Positions 18,043 through 27,754 are shown, counted from the stretch's first letter. The stretch: DNA of 64,000 nucleotides from Emticicia fluvialis (GCF_024793945.1 NZ_JANUSD010000021.1:1-64000); one strand, 5' to 3'. The notes: generated by a model from the sequence alone, not told the origin. A program made the numbers and translations.

Positions 18043-18894
18043 TTATTTCAGGCTTTCCCAGCATATCAGGGCTAAATCACCTATAATTTTTTCTGCCTGG
18101 CTCATTTCGCTAAAACCTTCAACAAATACAGATAATATAAACGGGTTGCCGGTATAAACAATACCGGCATCTCCACGTACATAGCTCAATTCTCCTGTCT
18201 TATGGGCTATGGCCACCTGCCTGGGCAGGTATCTTGGTATGGTGGTGGTATCGGCACAGTTTTTCAGTATTTCCAGCATTTCTTTACACAAAGCCGGTGT
18301 TGCTACTTTGTTGTTGTAGATTTTACGAAGCAAATCGTTAATTTCTACCGTATTTACATAGTTTTCCCGGCCTTGTCTGGTGGCCAGTGTATCCATCATT
18401 ATACGGTTCAGGCGGGTATGCGTACTACCCAGCCTTATTAAATTATCATTAATTGCTTTCATGCCAACTTCTCGTATCAGCACATTGGTAGCTGTGTTAT
18501 CGCTTGAATGTATCATCTCCTGAGCCAGTTCTCTGAGCGTAAAATCCTTGCCATCAGGCATACCGGCTATAATTCCTGAGCCTCCGGTTTTATCTGCCGC
18601 GGTTAGTTTATAAATTTTAGTCAGTTCTATTTCCTGCTTCCCTGCCTGTTCCATCAGTTCTATCAGAACAGGTATCTTAATCACACTCGCAGCCGGTACT
18701 TTTGCTTCAGGTCTGAAAGCAAAATACCTATGCCCTGTAACGCTCTCTGCCACCATAGATACTTTTATTGTTGCCGGAAGCTGCCGTAGGTAGTCATTCA
18801 GTTTATTTACGTCTATACTCTTTTGCATGGATTGTTGCCCGTATGCAATGGCTGAAAAAACGAACAGAAGCGGGAATAATAAATGTATTTTCAT
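18043..18894 (-). CDS. Class A beta-lactamase-fold serine hydrolase lacking Glu166
   Basis: The 283-residue protein has a signal peptide (ending about residue 19) and the class A penicillin-recognising fold. The nucleophile motif is SVIK with Ser70 and Lys73, SDN is Ser131-Asn133, and KTG is Lys232-Gly234 (HKTGEL). In the omega loop the expected general base is absent: after TRLNR, where class A enzymes have W-E-P-E-L-N, the sequence is I-M-M-D-T-L. Without Glu166, deacylation of beta-lactams should be poor. It could be a DD-peptidase-like or ester-hydrolysing relative rather than a resistance enzyme. Glutamates elsewhere (such as in GRENYVN) are not in the standard place. Confidence 0.8.
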   Translation of the reverse strand: MKIHLLFPLLFVFSAIAYGQQSMQKSIDVNKLNDYLRQLPATIKVSMVAESVTGHRYFAFRPEAKVPAASVIKIPVLIELMEQAGKQEIELTKIYKLTAADKTGGSGIIAGMPDGKDFTLRELAQEMIHSSDNTATNVLIREVGMKAINDNLIRLGSTHTRLNRIMMDTLATRQGRENYVNTVEINDLLRKIYNNKVATPALCKEMLEILKNCADTTTIPRYLPRQVAIAHKTGELSYVRGDAGIVYTGNPFILSVFVEGFSEMSQAEKIIGDLALICWESLK

Positions 18895-19030
18895 TTTATT
18901 TTGAAAATAAAAAATATTCTGAAAATAATATATTGATTGAATGTATCGAATTAATTGTAAAAATTAATTTTACAGTAAATTTAATCAATTTTGTTTTTAT
19001 TGAAGATTAATGCCTTTTGATTGGAAAATT

Positions 19031-20005
19031 TTACTTGGTGCGTTCAATGGTGAACTGAATCAGGTCATGTAATGACTGGCGGTAGACAGACTCAGGGAAA
19101 GTAAACAGTATTTCTTTGGCTTCTGCCACATAGCGTTTCATGATGTCGGTAGTGTAATGAATACCACCTGACTGCTTCACAAACGTAATAACCTCGTCAA
19201 CCTTCTTAGGGTTTTCAGAATGGTTTTTTACAAGATTTATAATCCTACGTTTTTCAGACCAACCGGCATTGTTCAGGGCATAAATGAGCGGAAGTGTCAT
19301 CTTTTTCTCCTTGATATCTATACCGGTAGGTTTACCGATTTCGGCATCTCCGTAGTCAAACAAATCGTCTTTTATCTGAAACGCCATGCCAATTTTTTCT
19401 CCCAATAGTTTGGCCTGGGCAATTGTGGTTTCATCTGCACCCACAGAAGCAGCCCCAACGGCACAGCAGGAAGCTATGAGAGAAGCAGTTTTTTGCCGGA
19501 TAACGTCATAGTAAAGGTCTTCAGTTATATCAAGCCTGCGGGCTTTTTCCATTTGCAACAGCTCTCCCTCGCTCATTTCTTTTACGGCCGTAGACATAAT
19601 TTCAAGCAACTGAAAATCCTGATTTTTAACACTGAGCAGCAACCCCCGCGACAGCAGGTAGTCGCCCACAAGCACTGCTATTTTGTTTTTCCAGAGCGCA
19701 TTGATAGAGAAGAATCCACGTCGGTAGTTTGAGTCGTCCACTACGTCATCATGTACCAGGGTGGCTGTATGAAGCAATTCAATCATGGCTGCTCCACGGT
19801 GTGTAGATTCGCTGATAGGGCCTAACGTACCGGCCGTCAGAAAAACAAACATAGGGCGTACCTGCTTGCCTTTACGGTGTACGATATAACTCATTATCTG
19901 GTCGAGCAGCATTACATCAGTTTTCATGGACTGACGGAATTTCTTCTCGAAAATTTTTAACTCCTGTTCAATCGGAGCCTGTATTTGCTTTATACTTAAA
20001 GACAT
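19031..20005 (-). CDS. Polyprenyl diphosphate synthase
   Basis: The enzyme condenses isopentenyl diphosphate onto allylic primers to make long isoprenoid chains, here probably the menaquinone side chain. The 324-residue protein carries both aspartate-rich motifs: LVHDDVVDDS (first, about residue 86) and KDDLFDYGD (second, about residue 217), plus the IGYIVHRKGKQVRP-like start (YIVHRKGKQVRPMF) that binds the substrate diphosphate. It most resembles the IspB/octaprenyl group, but chain length is not readable from sequence. It is alone on its strand, with a 312-bp region upstream. Confidence 0.9.
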   Translation of the reverse strand: MSLSIKQIQAPIEQELKIFEKKFRQSMKTDVMLLDQIMSYIVHRKGKQVRPMFVFLTAGTLGPISESTHRGAAMIELLHTATLVHDDVVDDSNYRRGFFSINALWKNKIAVLVGDYLLSRGLLLSVKNQDFQLLEIMSTAVKEMSEGELLQMEKARRLDITEDLYYDVIRQKTASLIASCCAVGAASVGADETTIAQAKLLGEKIGMAFQIKDDLFDYGDAEIGKPTGIDIKEKKMTLPLIYALNNAGWSEKRRIINLVKNHSENPKKVDEVITFVKQSGGIHYTTDIMKRYVAEAKEILFTFPESVYRQSLHDLIQFTIERTK

Positions 20006-20317
20006 TTAGACCTGAGCAAGTAGATAGCTTACTCTTAGAGTGCAATGTTACAACCTAAACCTGATTTTTAATGCAGAACTAAGTAAATAATACTATAATT
20101 AGTGCTTTAATGCAAATAAATATGGTAATTGTTTTACTTTAATAAGATTTCTGAATCTGGTTTCAGATTACAACAATTGGCGTATGTTATAGTATTCAAA
20201 ATTTGCTCAAATATAAAACTGATAATAATGATAGCCAAATTTAATTTTGTACGGTATATTTGAATAATTAGTAAATATTTCCTAATTCGCTTATCTAAAT
20301 TAACTTAACCACTATTC
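20006..20317. other. Divergent intergenic region with a small palindrome
   Basis: 312 bases between the prenyl synthase and patatin genes. It holds a perfect inverted repeat, AATCTG-GTTT-CAGATT (20154-20169). A TATATTTG at 20255-20262 is a likely -7 box for the patatin gene, 55 bp from its ATG. No small gene is evident. Confidence 0.45.
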
Positions 20318-21238
20318 ATGAAGGCATTAGTTTTGGGGGGAGGCTCGCTGAAAGGAGCATGGCAGGTAGGGGCCATTCAGGCAATTTTAGAAACCGGGTT
20401 TAAGCCTGAAATGATTTATGGCATTTCGGCGGGTGCACTTAATGCCAGTTTTATGGTAAATGAAGCCGGGCGGCAGCACGTTGAAACAGGTGAAATAAAC
20501 TGGGACCTGGTCAATAAAAAACTGCTTAAATTCTGGCTTGAAAACATAACCCGCCCAAGCGATATCGGTATCCTGAAATCAAGATTCTCATTGGGCATTG
20601 ATACCATCATGAGCCGCTTCAATGGCCTGATTGATACTAATCCGTTGCATGATAAACTCAAAAAATACCTTGATGCCAACCTGTTGCGTAAGAGTCCGGT
20701 TTATCTGAAAGTAGGCGCTGTAAATATTAATACCGGAGCCATGAAATACGCCGACCCCATGGAACAACATTTTCTGGACTACCTGCGGGCCAGTAGCTCT
20801 TTGCCGTTTATTATGCCGGCGATACAAATTGGCGGCGACCACCGCGAGGCATATATGGACGGGGGCCTAAGAGAGGTGGTACCCGTAAAAAAAGCCATTG
20901 AAGATGGCGCCACTGAAATTTATTGCATACCTACGCACCCCAAGCATCGCCCGCTTGAGCATTTTAACTACCGCAATTTTCTGAGCCTTATAGAACGCGT
21001 AAAAGACATAACTGTGAACCAGTTTGAAAACAGTGATATTGAATGGGCCGAAAACTATGCTGAAAATTATATGACGATTGGTTCTTTTAAACTGGCCAGA
21101 AAAGTAAATCTGAATATTATCAGGCCTGACGAGCCGATTCATCTGGAATTGACGGATTTCAACTCAAACGATATCAGAGAGGTAATTAAACAAGGATATG
21201 AACACGCCTACAAAAAGTTGTTTGAACGTGTGAAGTAG
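20318..21238 (+). CDS. Patatin-like phospholipase
   Basis: Patatin-like enzymes are serine acyl hydrolases with a Ser-Asp dyad. The 306-residue protein has the oxyanion glycine loop GGGSLKG (residues 7-13), the nucleophile elbow GISAG with Ser37, and the catalytic Asp181 in YMDGGLREV. The N-terminal core is the usual alpha/beta fold (1-200), with a helical tail after it. No signal peptide is seen, so it is cytoplasmic unless exported otherwise. A strong bidirectional terminator follows. Confidence 0.9.
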   Translation: MKALVLGGGSLKGAWQVGAIQAILETGFKPEMIYGISAGALNASFMVNEAGRQHVETGEINWDLVNKKLLKFWLENITRPSDIGILKSRFSLGIDTIMSRFNGLIDTNPLHDKLKKYLDANLLRKSPVYLKVGAVNINTGAMKYADPMEQHFLDYLRASSSLPFIMPAIQIGGDHREAYMDGGLREVVPVKKAIEDGATEIYCIPTHPKHRPLEHFNYRNFLSLIERVKDITVNQFENSDIEWAENYAENYMTIGSFKLARKVNLNIIRPDEPIHLELTDFNSNDIREVIKQGYEHAYKKLFERVK

Positions 21239-21247
21239 CTGTTAATT

Positions 21248-21298
21248 AACCAAAAAAGAGGGTCTCAGATTTAATTCTGCAGACCCTCTTTTTTGGTT
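21248..21298. terminator. Bidirectional terminator
   Basis: Perfect 18-bp arms at 21248-21265 and 21281-21298, with further pairing of CAGA/TCTG at the loop base. The A6 and T6 runs serve both convergent genes. Confidence 0.92.
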
Positions 21299-21314
21299 CA
21301 GAAAAGCGCTCTCT

Positions 21315-22604
21315 CTATTGTGCTACTTCCTGCAAGGTTACTTTGGCAACTGTCAGATCTTTCCGGATGTCGTAAAAAACAAAATATGCGGTTACCAATG
21401 TAGATAATATAAAATAAGCAGAAATGGCATAAACCGCCCAGGGTATCTGCGTACTGATACCAAACCAGTTGCCGGTGTAATAAATAATAAACAGACCAGC
21501 CAGGTTTTTAAAGATTTCGTACAGCAAGGCATAAGGGTTTCTGTCCATCAGCTCTGAATAGCTGAAAACAATCAGAAAAACGAAGCCACCATAAATAAAG
21601 ATACCCGGGCTACCAATGGCAGACAGGTTAGCAAAGAAATAACTGATGAGCGCAAATGTAAAAATGAACTGCACCCAGATCCAGGTTTGCATCAGCAATG
21701 AAGACTTAGGCGCGTATTTTTCAAAATGATAAGGGTCTTCAATTTTAAAAACCGGATACTTTTCTGTTACGTCGGCGGGTCTCCAGCCGGTAGGCATAAA
21801 CCATATTCGCAGTTTGTCGCGCCAGCTAGCGGTATGGTAGGCATCCTGCATCAGTAACCACAAATGCTGAAAATTAATCTTAATCGGGTTCCAGGTGCTT
21901 ACCGGTCTTGTAATACCATAAACCGGGGGTATATCGGGTAGCTCTTCCTGAAATGTGCCAAAGAGTTTGTCCCAGATAATGAATATCTGCGCATGGTTTT
22001 TATCCAGATACTCCGGATTAATGGCATGATGCACCCGGTGGTGCGACGGGGTAACTATGATTTTTTCAAGAAAGCCCAGTTTGCCAATATAGACAGTGTG
22101 ATACCAGAACTGCGCAAATAAATGCAGGGGTGCCACAATGGCAATTACTTTGCTGTCAACCCCCAGCAATGCAGCAGGAAGCAGAAAAACGGTAAATAGA
22201 TTAACGAACGAAGAAATACTTTGCCGTAACGCACATGCCAGGTTGAACTCTTCACTGCTATGATGGATGGCGTGTTTGTTCCAGAAGAAATTTATCTGGT
22301 GGCTCAGGCGGTGTATCCAGTAGCCAGAGAAGTCTAAGGCAACAAAAGCAATGATATAAACCCAGATGGTAGACTCAACTTTGTAAATAGCCCAGTGTTT
22401 TACCATGTAGTCATAAGTGATAATAGAAACGCTTAGTCCTAATACATCTTTAATAATATTGGTAAAGCCCGAGCTCATGCTTGAGAGCATATCCATGGTT
22501 TTGAATGACTCTTTCCTGATAGCCCATCCATAGAGTTTTTCTAATAAAACCAATGCCAGAAAGACCGGCATGGCTATGTTAAGAATTTTGCCGTAGGTTT
22601 CCAT
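21315..22604 (-). CDS. Sterol desaturase/AGMO-like membrane di-iron hydroxylase
   Basis: The 429-residue membrane protein belongs to the fatty acid hydroxylase superfamily. The histidine boxes are HRLSH (about residue 97), HAIHHSSEEFN (about 109) and HRVHHAINPEY (about 190). The order and the conserved HHSSEEFN stretch match the alkylglycerol monooxygenase (TMEM195) type more than CrtZ. The C-terminal third has several extra membrane helices, as in long bacterial members. The substrate could be an ether or sphingo-like lipid. It lies alone on its strand; the genes at 20318 and 22769 do not suggest a pathway. Confidence 0.85.
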   Translation of the reverse strand: METYGKILNIAMPVFLALVLLEKLYGWAIRKESFKTMDMLSSMSSGFTNIIKDVLGLSVSIITYDYMVKHWAIYKVESTIWVYIIAFVALDFSGYWIHRLSHQINFFWNKHAIHHSSEEFNLACALRQSISSFVNLFTVFLLPAALLGVDSKVIAIVAPLHLFAQFWYHTVYIGKLGFLEKIIVTPSHHRVHHAINPEYLDKNHAQIFIIWDKLFGTFQEELPDIPPVYGITRPVSTWNPIKINFQHLWLLMQDAYHTASWRDKLRIWFMPTGWRPADVTEKYPVFKIEDPYHFEKYAPKSSLLMQTWIWVQFIFTFALISYFFANLSAIGSPGIFIYGGFVFLIVFSYSELMDRNPYALLYEIFKNLAGLFIIYYTGNWFGISTQIPWAVYAISAYFILSTLVTAYFVFYDIRKDLTVAKVTLQEVAQ

Positions 22605-22768
22605 TTAAGTATGCCTGCATAATAATTTTAGATCAAAGATAGTAATATTCAGAGAAAAAATAAAGTTTTTTGCAGAAAAGCAGGTTCGGTACGTTGAATG
22701 TACATGACCTGGCGGCGAGTCTTGAATGATGGTCTATCTGCCAGAATGGTAGTCAAATTGCCACCGGG

Positions 22769-23602
22769 TTACTTCTTTTTTCTTAGCGTGTAAACACTGC
22801 GTTGCTCGTTGGTAACAATAAAATCAGTATTGTTACTATATGCAATAGCCTCGGTCTGTTTACGGTCAAACTTAATACATCCTTTGGGTTTTGAGAAATC
22901 AATCTTACCATTCGTAATCTCAAAAGTAAAGATTTTGCCATAGGTAAGCAGTGCAAATTCTTTACCATCAGGGCTTACATCAGCAGCGGTAACCTGCGTT
23001 TTTATAAAAATACTGTCTATGGGGCTTACTGTATAATCGCCGGGTTTGTCTGGCATTACATACAGTTTCGATACATGTTTTTTTGATTTATCCTTAGAAA
23101 ACAAATAGAGGTTGTTGTTAAACCAGAAAAAAGCCTCGCAATCAAACACCGTCTCCTTTGCCGGATACTCTGTCTGGTCTGCATACCGAAACGTTATTTT
23201 ATCTGTCTGGCCATCTTTAAATCTGTAAATGCCCAGGTCTTTTCGTTTCTGGCTGTTATTGCCAAAATCGCCTATATAAATGTATCCGCGGGTATCGTGG
23301 GTAAGGTCTTCCCAGTCAACATTTTTACTATTGGTAATTTTCAGGGTGTCAGATACATTTCCATTCGTATCTACAAGGTATAATTCTGGTTTTCCGCCGC
23401 TGTCGTTGTGGGTCCAGTATAGCCCAGGTTTAGCAGAAGGTGTAAGCCCCGAACTCTCATTCACTACTCCCTTTAATTCTCCGGTTTTTGTTATTTTGTA
23501 ATGGGCTTTGGCCCTATTAAATCCACTTTTATGAATTTCAGGATAGCAATTGCAAAGCGCCACTTTCATTGAAAACAAAAACATATAAAATTTAAACAAC
23601 AT
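22769..23602 (-). CDS. Predicted secreted beta-propeller-like protein
   Basis: The 277-residue protein has a hydrophobic N-terminus (MLFKFYMFLFSMKVALC), a likely signal sequence; a cysteine near residue 17 may be lipidated. The rest has repeated strand motifs separated by Gly/Asp turns, such as YLVDTNGNVSDTL, RGYIYIGDFGNN, FFWFNNNLYLFSKD and EFALLTYGKIFTFEI, which fit a six- or seven-bladed propeller. I recognise no catalytic residues. It stands alone between two intergenic regions; the function is unknown. Confidence 0.65.
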   Translation of the reverse strand: MLFKFYMFLFSMKVALCNCYPEIHKSGFNRAKAHYKITKTGELKGVVNESSGLTPSAKPGLYWTHNDSGGKPELYLVDTNGNVSDTLKITNSKNVDWEDLTHDTRGYIYIGDFGNNSQKRKDLGIYRFKDGQTDKITFRYADQTEYPAKETVFDCEAFFWFNNNLYLFSKDKSKKHVSKLYVMPDKPGDYTVSPIDSIFIKTQVTAADVSPDGKEFALLTYGKIFTFEITNGKIDFSKPKGCIKFDRKQTEAIAYSNNTDFIVTNEQRSVYTLRKKK

Positions 23603-23724
23603 CGATATGCGGATTTTTTTAATTCATTGTAAATGTTTGAATATCGCAAACAAGTTAGCTATTTTTGGATTGTTTGAGAAAGTTTCCTAATTAATAGTAT
23701 CCAATTTATTTCTAACCTCTCTGT

Positions 23725-24807
23725 ATGAAGGTCCGTCAGCAGCCATTTTATACCCGTCTAGCGTATGTGCTTATTTCGGTGGTAATTATCATTTACGGTA
23801 TGTACATCCTGAAAGATTTGCTCATACCGCTCACGTTTTCGGGGCTGTTTGCGCTGCTTTTATTACCGGTATCGCAGTTTCTTGAAAAATACGGGGTGCC
23901 GCGCTGGCTGGCTATTTTTATGTCTATTCTGATTGCCCTTTCATTTTTCTGCCTGTTTTGCTATATGATATACGTACAGATAATAGATTTGGAAGAGGTG
24001 CTGCCACAACTTACTGAAAAAGCCGAGAAATGGTACCGCAGTTTTCAGTTGTTGATTCGTGATACTTTTCATATCAGCCGAACCAAGCAGCGGATAGAAG
24101 GACAGAAATACCTGACTGAACTGCTGAAAAACAATAGTTCTATCATTACCAATACGTTATCAACAACCACCGGGCTGTTAGGTAACCTGACCCTGATTCC
24201 GCTTTATATATTTTTATTGTTGCTCTATCGCGACTTCATCCGTGTGTTTTTTTATAAAGCATTAAAGCCGGTAAGTAACCACCGGGTAGACGTGGTCTTG
24301 AAAAAGGTGAAAGATGTAATTGTCAATTACGTGGTAGGTCTTATTATAGTAATTGGTATTATTGGCATACTAAACACCCTGGGTTTGTTTATTATGGGTA
24401 TTGAACACGCCTTTTTCTTTGGTTTTTTTGCAGCCATACTAGTGCTTATACCCTACATTGGCGTGGCCATTGGTTCTTTACTGCCCATAGTGTTTGCTTT
24501 AATTACCAAAGATTCGGCCTGGTATGCATTAGGGGTAGCGGCTTTGTTTGGAGGAGTGCAGTTTCTTGAGGGTAATTTTATTACACCTTATGTGGTGGGC
24601 TCAAAGGTGAGTGTCAATTCAATGGCGGCTATTATTGCGCTTATTGTTTTTGGCAACTTATGGGGGTTGTCTGGCCTTGTGCTGGCATTACCTATAACGG
24701 CCATCATAAAAGTGATATTCGATTCTATAGAAAGCCTGCGTCCTTACGGATTTCTAATTGGCGATGCCGACCATAATGATGTAAAGAAATGGCGTGTAGA
24801 AAGATAA
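23725..24807 (+). CDS. AI-2E family (UPF0118/PerM) membrane transporter
   Basis: The 360-residue protein has the typical layout of the AI-2E family: two paired helices at the start (about 13-60), a third helix near 65-90, a cytosolic helical domain (about 90-145) and about five further helices in 150-345, with the family signature IPYIGVAIGSLLPI and the conserved GNFITPYVVGSKV stretch. Members were named for autoinducer-2 export (TqsA), but many export ions or have unknown substrates. It is monocistronic, with a hairpin downstream. Confidence 0.88.
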   Translation: MKVRQQPFYTRLAYVLISVVIIIYGMYILKDLLIPLTFSGLFALLLLPVSQFLEKYGVPRWLAIFMSILIALSFFCLFCYMIYVQIIDLEEVLPQLTEKAEKWYRSFQLLIRDTFHISRTKQRIEGQKYLTELLKNNSSIITNTLSTTTGLLGNLTLIPLYIFLLLLYRDFIRVFFYKALKPVSNHRVDVVLKKVKDVIVNYVVGLIIVIGIIGILNTLGLFIMGIEHAFFFGFFAAILVLIPYIGVAIGSLLPIVFALITKDSAWYALGVAALFGGVQFLEGNFITPYVVGSKVSVNSMAAIIALIVFGNLWGLSGLVLALPITAIIKVIFDSIESLRPYGFLIGDADHNDVKKWRVER

Positions 24808-24851
24808 AACCCGGTATAGGTGCCATTGCCAGCACAATTCAATACCGGGTT
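24808..24851 (+). terminator. Probable terminator after the AI-2E family gene
   Basis: AACCCGGTAT (24808-24817) pairs with ATACCGGGTT (24842-24851) with a 24-base loop; ATGTTTAAT follows. The long loop lowers confidence. Confidence 0.5.
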
Positions 24852-24890
24852 ATGTTTAATCTGGTTGATAGATGGGTAGGTAAAGTTGTA

Positions 24891-25187
24891 TCAAATTTCG
24901 GCTCCGGCAAGTTTTCGTTGTAATGGTAAATCGGTTCGTTTTACAAAAGTAATAGGCACAAACGCTTCTGTGGGGGCGCCAATGTAATAGAGCGTCCAGT
25001 CCTGGTCGTACCTAGCCAGCATGTTTCTGATGCACTCAGCGCGGTCAATTATCGGAAACTCGCACTCGTCCCAATAAAATAGCTCTACTCTGTAATGCAA
25101 TTCTTGTTTTAAACCATTGATGGTTACTTCGATTTCGATATCCTGCTTACCCGGAAGCGACGGAATCGGTACAGCTATATGTGCCAT
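24891..25187 (-). CDS. Small conserved-looking protein, unknown function
   Basis: I start at the ATG at 25187 (MAHIAVPIPSLPG), giving 98 residues; the longer frame adds 17 residues of unlikely composition. The protein is soluble, acidic and rich in strand-like segments (IEIEVTINGLKQELHYRVELFYW, broken here by short turns). It contains a DRAECIRNMLARYDQDW helix. I recognise no family or motif. It is separated from the FtsX-like gene by a hairpin, so probably has its own transcript or read-through only. Confidence 0.6.
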   Translation of the reverse strand: MAHIAVPIPSLPGKQDIEIEVTINGLKQELHYRVELFYWDECEFPIIDRAECIRNMLARYDQDWTLYYIGAPTEAFVPITFVKRTDLPLQRKLAGAEI

Positions 25188-25232
25188 TGTTTCATTTGGT
25201 TTAGAGCAGAAGACAACGGAGCAGGGGGGTAA

Positions 25233-25266
25233 GGGCAAAGGGCATAAGGTGAAAAACCCTTTGCCC
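25233..25266 (-). terminator. GC-rich hairpin after the FtsX-like permease gene
   Basis: GGGCAAAGGG (25233-25242) and CCCTTTGCCC (25257-25266) pair with a 14-base loop. There is no T run on the minus strand, so termination is a weak guess. Confidence 0.4.
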
Positions 25267-25291
25267 CATGCTACATGCCATTTGCTTTTTT

Positions 25292-27649
25292 TTATTCAGA
25301 TTTAAGAGATTTCATCGGATTCATCAAAGCTGCTTTGATTGACTGATAGCTGACAGTCAGCAAAGCAATTGCCACGGCTACTAAACCCGCCACCAAAAAG
25401 AACCACCACTGGATTTCAATACGATAGGCGTATTTTTGCAACCAGTTTTTCATCAGATACCACGCCAGCGGGAACGCAATCAAAGCGGCAATAAACACTA
25501 ATTTCAGAAAATCTTTAGACAGCATAGCTGTAATACTAAATACACTTGCGCCCAGTACTTTTCTTACGCCAATTTCTTTAGTGCGTTGTTCGGCGGTAAA
25601 CATGGCCAGACCAAATAAACCCAGACAAGAGATAAAAATGGCCAGAAATGCAAAGTAATTAGCCAGCTTGCTAACCACGTTTTCGCCTTTATACTGGTCG
25701 GCAAATTCCTGGTCAGTAAAATAATACTGAAACGGAAAGCGCGGATTAAATTTCTTGTAGGCTTTTTCCATACTTGCCAGGGCTTCGCGGGTTTTTCCTG
25801 CCTCTGCCCGCACAATTATCTGACCCCAGTTTTCTTTCCCTCTCTGAAAATTAAGAATCAGTGGTGGAATACTCTCATGCAGCGAATTGATATGAAAACT
25901 TTTTACCAAACCAATAATAGTGCCTTTTTTGCCCCACATGGTCATTTCTTTACCAACAGGGTCTTTCATGTCCATTTTTTTTGCTGCCTCTTCATTAATA
26001 ATATAATTGGAGGTATCTGTGCTGAAAGACGGTGAGAAATCGCGCCCGTCTTTTAATTTTATGCCCATCGTTGCCAGATAATCAAAAGAAACCGGATTCT
26101 GCGAGAACAGGATTGTCTTGGTGGTATCTTTACCCGGCCAAGTCACCCCCTGCGTAGAGCTTCCAACCTGCAGTGGGTCCGCCTGCGAGCTGGTAACAGA
26201 TTTAATGCCCTGCATATTGAGTAACTCCTGCTTGAAGGCCGTAAAATTGGCACGGAGGTCTCCTTCAATAGGCGAAAAAATCAGATTTTCTTTGTCGAAA
26301 CCCAGGTTCTTGGTTTGTATAAATTGTATTTGCCGGTACACCACCATCATGCCTACAATAAGCATGATAGAAAGTGAAAACTGAAATACAACCAGTCCTT
26401 TTCTGAAAAACGTAGCGCTGGGTTTAAATTTCAGGCTGCCTTTCAGAACCACTACAGGTTTGAGCGATGACATAAACAAAGCCGGATAACTACCAGCTAC
26501 TAAACCCGTAATGATGGTAAGGCCCAGCAGAATAAGCAGGAAAAGCGGGTCGGTAAAATTAAGGCTCAGGTGTTTGTCGGTAAGTGTGTTAAACGCCGGG
26601 AGTATCAGAAATACCAGTAAAATGGCGAAAATCAAGCTTAAAAATGCGATAATTAGCGATTCTCCCAGAAACTGGCCTATCAGAGAGTATCTTAATGCGC
26701 CAACTACTTTGCGTACGCCTACCTCTTTAGCCCGTTTTACCGAACGCGCCGTGGCCAGGTTCATGAAATTGATGCAGGCAATTACCAGAATAAAAACAGC
26801 TATAATGCTGAACATCTTAACGTAGTCTATACGGCCGCCATCTTGTAAACCAGCTTTGTAATTAGAGTACAGATAAACGTCTTCATAAGGTTGCAGAAAC
26901 AACTCAACGTTACTGTCTTTATTTTTGGTTTTGATATAGCCCTTTATTTTGGCCTGAACCTTTTTGATATCGGCGTTTTTGTTGAGCATTACGTAACATC
27001 TTGGCCCGTTATTACTCCATTCTTTGGCCCATTCGTTAGTTTTAAGCCAACGGTCATAGCTCATCAGGAAGTCGAACTTGAGAGAAGACTGCTCAGTAAT
27101 TTGCTTAAGTACACCTGTTACCATTACGTCATCACGGTTATCAACCCGGATGATTTTGCCCATAGGGTCCTGATTAGGGAAGTACTTATCTGCAATTCTT
27201 TTAGAAATAACCACGCCGTCGGGGCGTTTCAGTGCTGTGCGGGCATCTCCTGTTGCCAGTTCAAAACTGAACATATTCAGGAAATCGCCGTTTACATACC
27301 GGCCTTTTTCCTTTTCAAAGATATCGCCTACCGTAAAAAGTGGAGATTCTTCCCAGAGTATCTGGCTGGCCATTTCAATCTCAGGAATGTCTTTGGTAAT
27401 ATGCTGAGACAAAATGCCCGGAGTGGAAGGGTAGGTAACTACTTCACCGGCGTAAAACTGGTTTTCCATAACCCGGTAAAGCCTGCTACCGTTTTTATGG
27501 AACTTGTCTTTTTGTAATTCATCCTGCAACCATAGCATAATAAGCAGGCTGCAGGTCATACCTAAAGCCAGACCCATAATGTTGAGCAGGCTGAATGTTT
27601 TGTTTTTCCATAAATTGCGCCAGGCAACTTTCAAGTAATTTCTTATCAT
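25292..27649 (-). CDS. FtsX/MacB-family ABC transporter permease without ATPase partner
   Basis: The 785-residue protein has two MacB-like halves: an N-terminal membrane helix (about 21-43, after MIRNYLKVAWRNLWKNK), a periplasmic MacB_PCD domain (about 50-260), an FtsX domain of three helices (about 280-400), a second helix (about 420-445), a second periplasmic domain (about 450-640) and a final FtsX domain (about 665-775). The AWRNLWKNK start and both RAKEVGVRKV/RTKEIGVRKV motifs are typical of a large Bacteroidota group. No ATPase gene is adjacent. A sigma-54-type promoter and an upstream palindrome precede it, so induction by an enhancer-binding activator is likely. Confidence 0.9.
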   Translation of the reverse strand: MIRNYLKVAWRNLWKNKTFSLLNIMGLALGMTCSLLIMLWLQDELQKDKFHKNGSRLYRVMENQFYAGEVVTYPSTPGILSQHITKDIPEIEMASQILWEESPLFTVGDIFEKEKGRYVNGDFLNMFSFELATGDARTALKRPDGVVISKRIADKYFPNQDPMGKIIRVDNRDDVMVTGVLKQITEQSSLKFDFLMSYDRWLKTNEWAKEWSNNGPRCYVMLNKNADIKKVQAKIKGYIKTKNKDSNVELFLQPYEDVYLYSNYKAGLQDGGRIDYVKMFSIIAVFILVIACINFMNLATARSVKRAKEVGVRKVVGALRYSLIGQFLGESLIIAFLSLIFAILLVFLILPAFNTLTDKHLSLNFTDPLFLLILLGLTIITGLVAGSYPALFMSSLKPVVVLKGSLKFKPSATFFRKGLVVFQFSLSIMLIVGMMVVYRQIQFIQTKNLGFDKENLIFSPIEGDLRANFTAFKQELLNMQGIKSVTSSQADPLQVGSSTQGVTWPGKDTTKTILFSQNPVSFDYLATMGIKLKDGRDFSPSFSTDTSNYIINEEAAKKMDMKDPVGKEMTMWGKKGTIIGLVKSFHINSLHESIPPLILNFQRGKENWGQIIVRAEAGKTREALASMEKAYKKFNPRFPFQYYFTDQEFADQYKGENVVSKLANYFAFLAIFISCLGLFGLAMFTAEQRTKEIGVRKVLGASVFSITAMLSKDFLKLVFIAALIAFPLAWYLMKNWLQKYAYRIEIQWWFFLVAGLVAVAIALLTVSYQSIKAALMNPMKSLKSE

Positions 27650-27687
27650 AATTTTGTATTAAGGAACAGGTCTTTGAATAAAGCATC

Positions 27688-27703
27688 TGCAAACCCTATA
27701 CCA
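27688..27703 (-). promoter_or_regulatory. Sigma-54 (-24/-12) promoter of the FtsX-like permease
   Basis: On the minus strand the sequence is TGGTATAGGGTTTGCA. It has the invariant GG and GC with exactly 10 bases between them and the TTTGC -12 element, matching TGGCAC-N5-TTGCA with changes only at weak positions. The start codon lies 38 bp downstream, which leaves a normal leader. Confidence 0.65.
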
Positions 27704-27754
27704 ATAAATATAAATGGTTGATATATAGTATTTTATGTTTTTTTGCCTGTGGTT

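Noticed and set aside
26891..27517. Plus-strand frame of 208 codons within the permease gene
   Set aside because: Antisense to a family-typical periplasmic domain, with no signal or fold of its own.
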